From: JAJFFW01 sp038531315
GTDB lineage: Bacteria; Pseudomonadota; Alphaproteobacteria; Caulobacterales; Parvularculaceae
Reading direction: 5' to 3'
Assembly (NCBI GenBank): GCA_038531315.1
Contig: JBCBBT010000005.1
Location: forward strand, 14,320 to 78,319
Length of the DNA stretch: 64,000 nt
The position numbers and the translations under genes were made by a program. Below are positions 62,732 to 64,000 of the stretch, piece by piece; positions within the stretch are counted from its first letter, which is position 1, and each line of letters opens with the position of its first letter. The notes beneath the pieces were generated by a model. It searched no databases, was not told where the DNA came from, and worked only from the letters and a program-made list of their open reading frames with translations.

Positions 62732-64000
62732 TTATGTCGCGGCTTTGACAAAGCGCGCCGCAAAAAAGCCGTCAATGCCGCCCTGATCGGCGAGCATTGA
62801 CGGTAAAAAGCGCAAATCGCCATCGCGGGTAATCGCCTCATCAAGACCGCCGACCTCGCCGGCCTGAACCGGCAGGCGCGACAGTGTCTCATGGCGGGAC
62901 AGCGCCGCTGAAGCCTGACGCTCGCCTTCCTCCGATTGCAGCGAGCAGGTCGCATAGACCAGCGTGCCGCCTGGTCTCAACAGAGCGACCGCTTTGTCGA
63001 TCATCGCCGCCTGCAGCGCGACAAGCGCCCTGACGTCGTCTTCTGTTTTCGACCGTAAGATGTCCGGGTGGCGGCGGATGGTGCCGGTCGCCGAACAGGG
63101 CGCGTCGAGGAGGATTGCATCGGCCAGTCGGGCCGGCTCCCACGCCAACACATCTTCTTTGACGGTTTCAGCCCGCAACCCGACACGTTCCAGATTCTCC
63201 TGAACGCGTTTGAGGCGCGGCCCGCTTTGATCGACGGCAATGACGCGCGCGCGCGCCGCGGCAAGCTGCATGGTTTTGCCGCCAGGGGCCGCACAGAGAT
63301 CAAAAACCGTTTTTCCCGCAATGTCGCCAAGCAGGCGCGCCGGGACAGCCGCCGCCGCATCCTGCACCCACCAGGCGCCCTCGGCGAAGCCCGCAAGCTC
63401 CGTCAACGGACCGGGAACGCGAAGACGCAGACTTGCGCCCAGGACAATCTCCGCACCAAGATCATCGCCAAGCGCCTCAAGCTTGGAGGCGTCCTGCGGC
63501 GTCAGATCGAGCGGCGCCGGGTTTTCATGCGCCGCGGCGATGGCGCGGGTTTTTTGAGGACCATAAGCGCGCTCCCATGCGCGCCATAACCAGCCAGGCG
63601 TATCAACACGCGGGGGCAGAGAGGCGACGGCGTCGGGGCCGGCTTTCGCGATCTTGCGCGCGATTGCGTTGATCAGGCCTTCGTAGCCTTTTGTCTCCTC
63701 GTAGCGTTTTGCAATCTCGGTCGCGAGCGATACGGCGGCATGATCGGGCGTTTCGAAGAAAAGGCTCTGCGCTGCCGCAAGCCGCAGGATATCGCCGACG
63801 CGGGCGGCGCGTTTCGGCAAAGGCCGGTTCAGATAGGCCCCGATGACATGATCAAGAGCGCCCTGGCGGCGCAGAACGGTTGTCGCAAGCGCCCGCGCGA
63901 ATTTTCGGTCTGCGCCTTCCAGCGCATCGAAAGAGCGGCACCGGTCCAGCGCCTCGTCAAGCGCGGCGCCGTTTCGCACAAGGTTCAGGATAGATCGGAG
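62732..64000 (-). CDS. RsmB/NOP-family rRNA cytosine-C5 methyltransferase, 5' end cut by window
   Basis: SAM-dependent RNA m5C methyltransferase. The N-terminal NusB-like helical domain (about the first 140 residues, ending before RVDTPGWLWRAWE) precedes the catalytic domain: SAM-binding FDLCAAPGGKTMQLAA, the DAPCSATGTIRRHPDI motif with its catalytic cysteine and the second cysteine in VYATCSLQSEEGE. The frame continues upstream without a stop to the right edge (LRSILNL precedes the GTG at 63979), so the true start is beyond the window. Confidence 0.92.
   Translation of the reverse strand, partial: LRSILNLVRNGAALDEALDRCRSFDALEGADRKFARALATTVLRRQGALDHVIGAYLNRPLPKRAARVGDILRLAAAQSLFFETPDHAAVSLATEIAKRYEETKGYEGLINAIARKIAKAGPDAVASLPPRVDTPGWLWRAWERAYGPQKTRAIAAAHENPAPLDLTPQDASKLEALGDDLGAEIVLGASLRLRVPGPLTELAGFAEGAWWVQDAAAAVPARLLGDIAGKTVFDLCAAPGGKTMQLAAARARVIAVDQSGPRLKRVQENLERVGLRAETVKEDVLAWEPARLADAILLDAPCSATGTIRRHPDILRSKTEDDVRALVALQAAMIDKAVALLRPGGTLVYATCSLQSEEGERQASAALSRHETLSRLPVQAGEVGGLDEAITRDGDLRFLPSMLADQGGIDGFFAARFVKAAT

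Noticed and set aside
1..64000. tRNA, rRNA, CRISPR, insertion-sequence or prophage signals
   Set aside because: No cloverleaf with a TTC/CCA-like pattern, regularly spaced repeats, transposase, integrase or phage structural genes could be seen by eye; a covariance-model scan (tRNAscan-SE, Infernal) would be decisive.

Overview
The window is a dense, GC-rich stretch of bacterial chromosome holding about 64 protein genes. No tRNA, rRNA, CRISPR array, prophage or insertion sequence could be recognised. It reads as a heterotrophic, respiring alphaproteobacterium. The evidence is the F1-only ATP synthase cluster (atpH-A-G-D-C without F0 genes), the RegB/RegA redox pair with a nearby SCO protein, an intracellular poly-hydroxybutyrate depolymerase, the rnd-lptC-lptA-lptB-rpoN-hpf-ptsN order, and the families DUF2849, DUF952 and DUF1150. 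Three secreted proteins with PEP-CTERM/VPLPA-type tails would suit a marine Hyphomonadaceae/Parvularculaceae-like lineage, but that placement is inference.

Layout. 1-5285: assimilatory sulfite reduction (cysG, DUF2849, a glutathione transferase, cysI cut by the window edge) with a divergent LysR regulator. 5676-9652: Fe-S scaffold, cysS, folE-hisI, DUF2270. 9835-14893: MATE exporter, pyrD-DUF952-TPR operon, MFS exporter. 14921-18749: rimM, a membrane-anchored serine protease, trmD, rplS. 18891-23184: SRPBCC protein, bioB, PhoD-like phosphatase, M28 peptidase. 23388-29549: two tandem CTERM paralogues, a glycosyltransferase, secreted proteins, mdh and an outer-membrane barrel. 29668-37641: amino-acid/Na+ symporter, phaZ, SCO, prolyl-4-hydroxylase-like enzyme, regB and regA. 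37974-44082: M16 peptidase, small membrane protein, hydrolase, rppH, pseudouridine synthase, third CTERM protein. 44168-51173: the F1 ATP synthase cluster interrupted by three non-atp genes. 51517-55664: uppP, threonine dehydratase, DUF1150, TerB-like, ptsN, hpf. 55781-64000: rpoN, the Lpt genes, RNase D, a TTC38-type protein, Bax-inhibitor-1 protein and an RsmB-type methyltransferase cut by the right edge.

Most of the window is core metabolism, translation and envelope biogenesis. The points most worth a second look are the three genes inserted in the F1 ATP synthase operon (a glycosyltransferase, a membrane protein and a 69-codon two-helix frame directly after atpA); the tandem CTERM paralogues sharing a TGGGG ribosome site with a third copy; the protease between rimM and trmD; and a near-perfect 14-bp inverted repeat placed symmetrically in front of cysG and its divergent LysR gene. 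I found no convincing wholly new multi-gene system.
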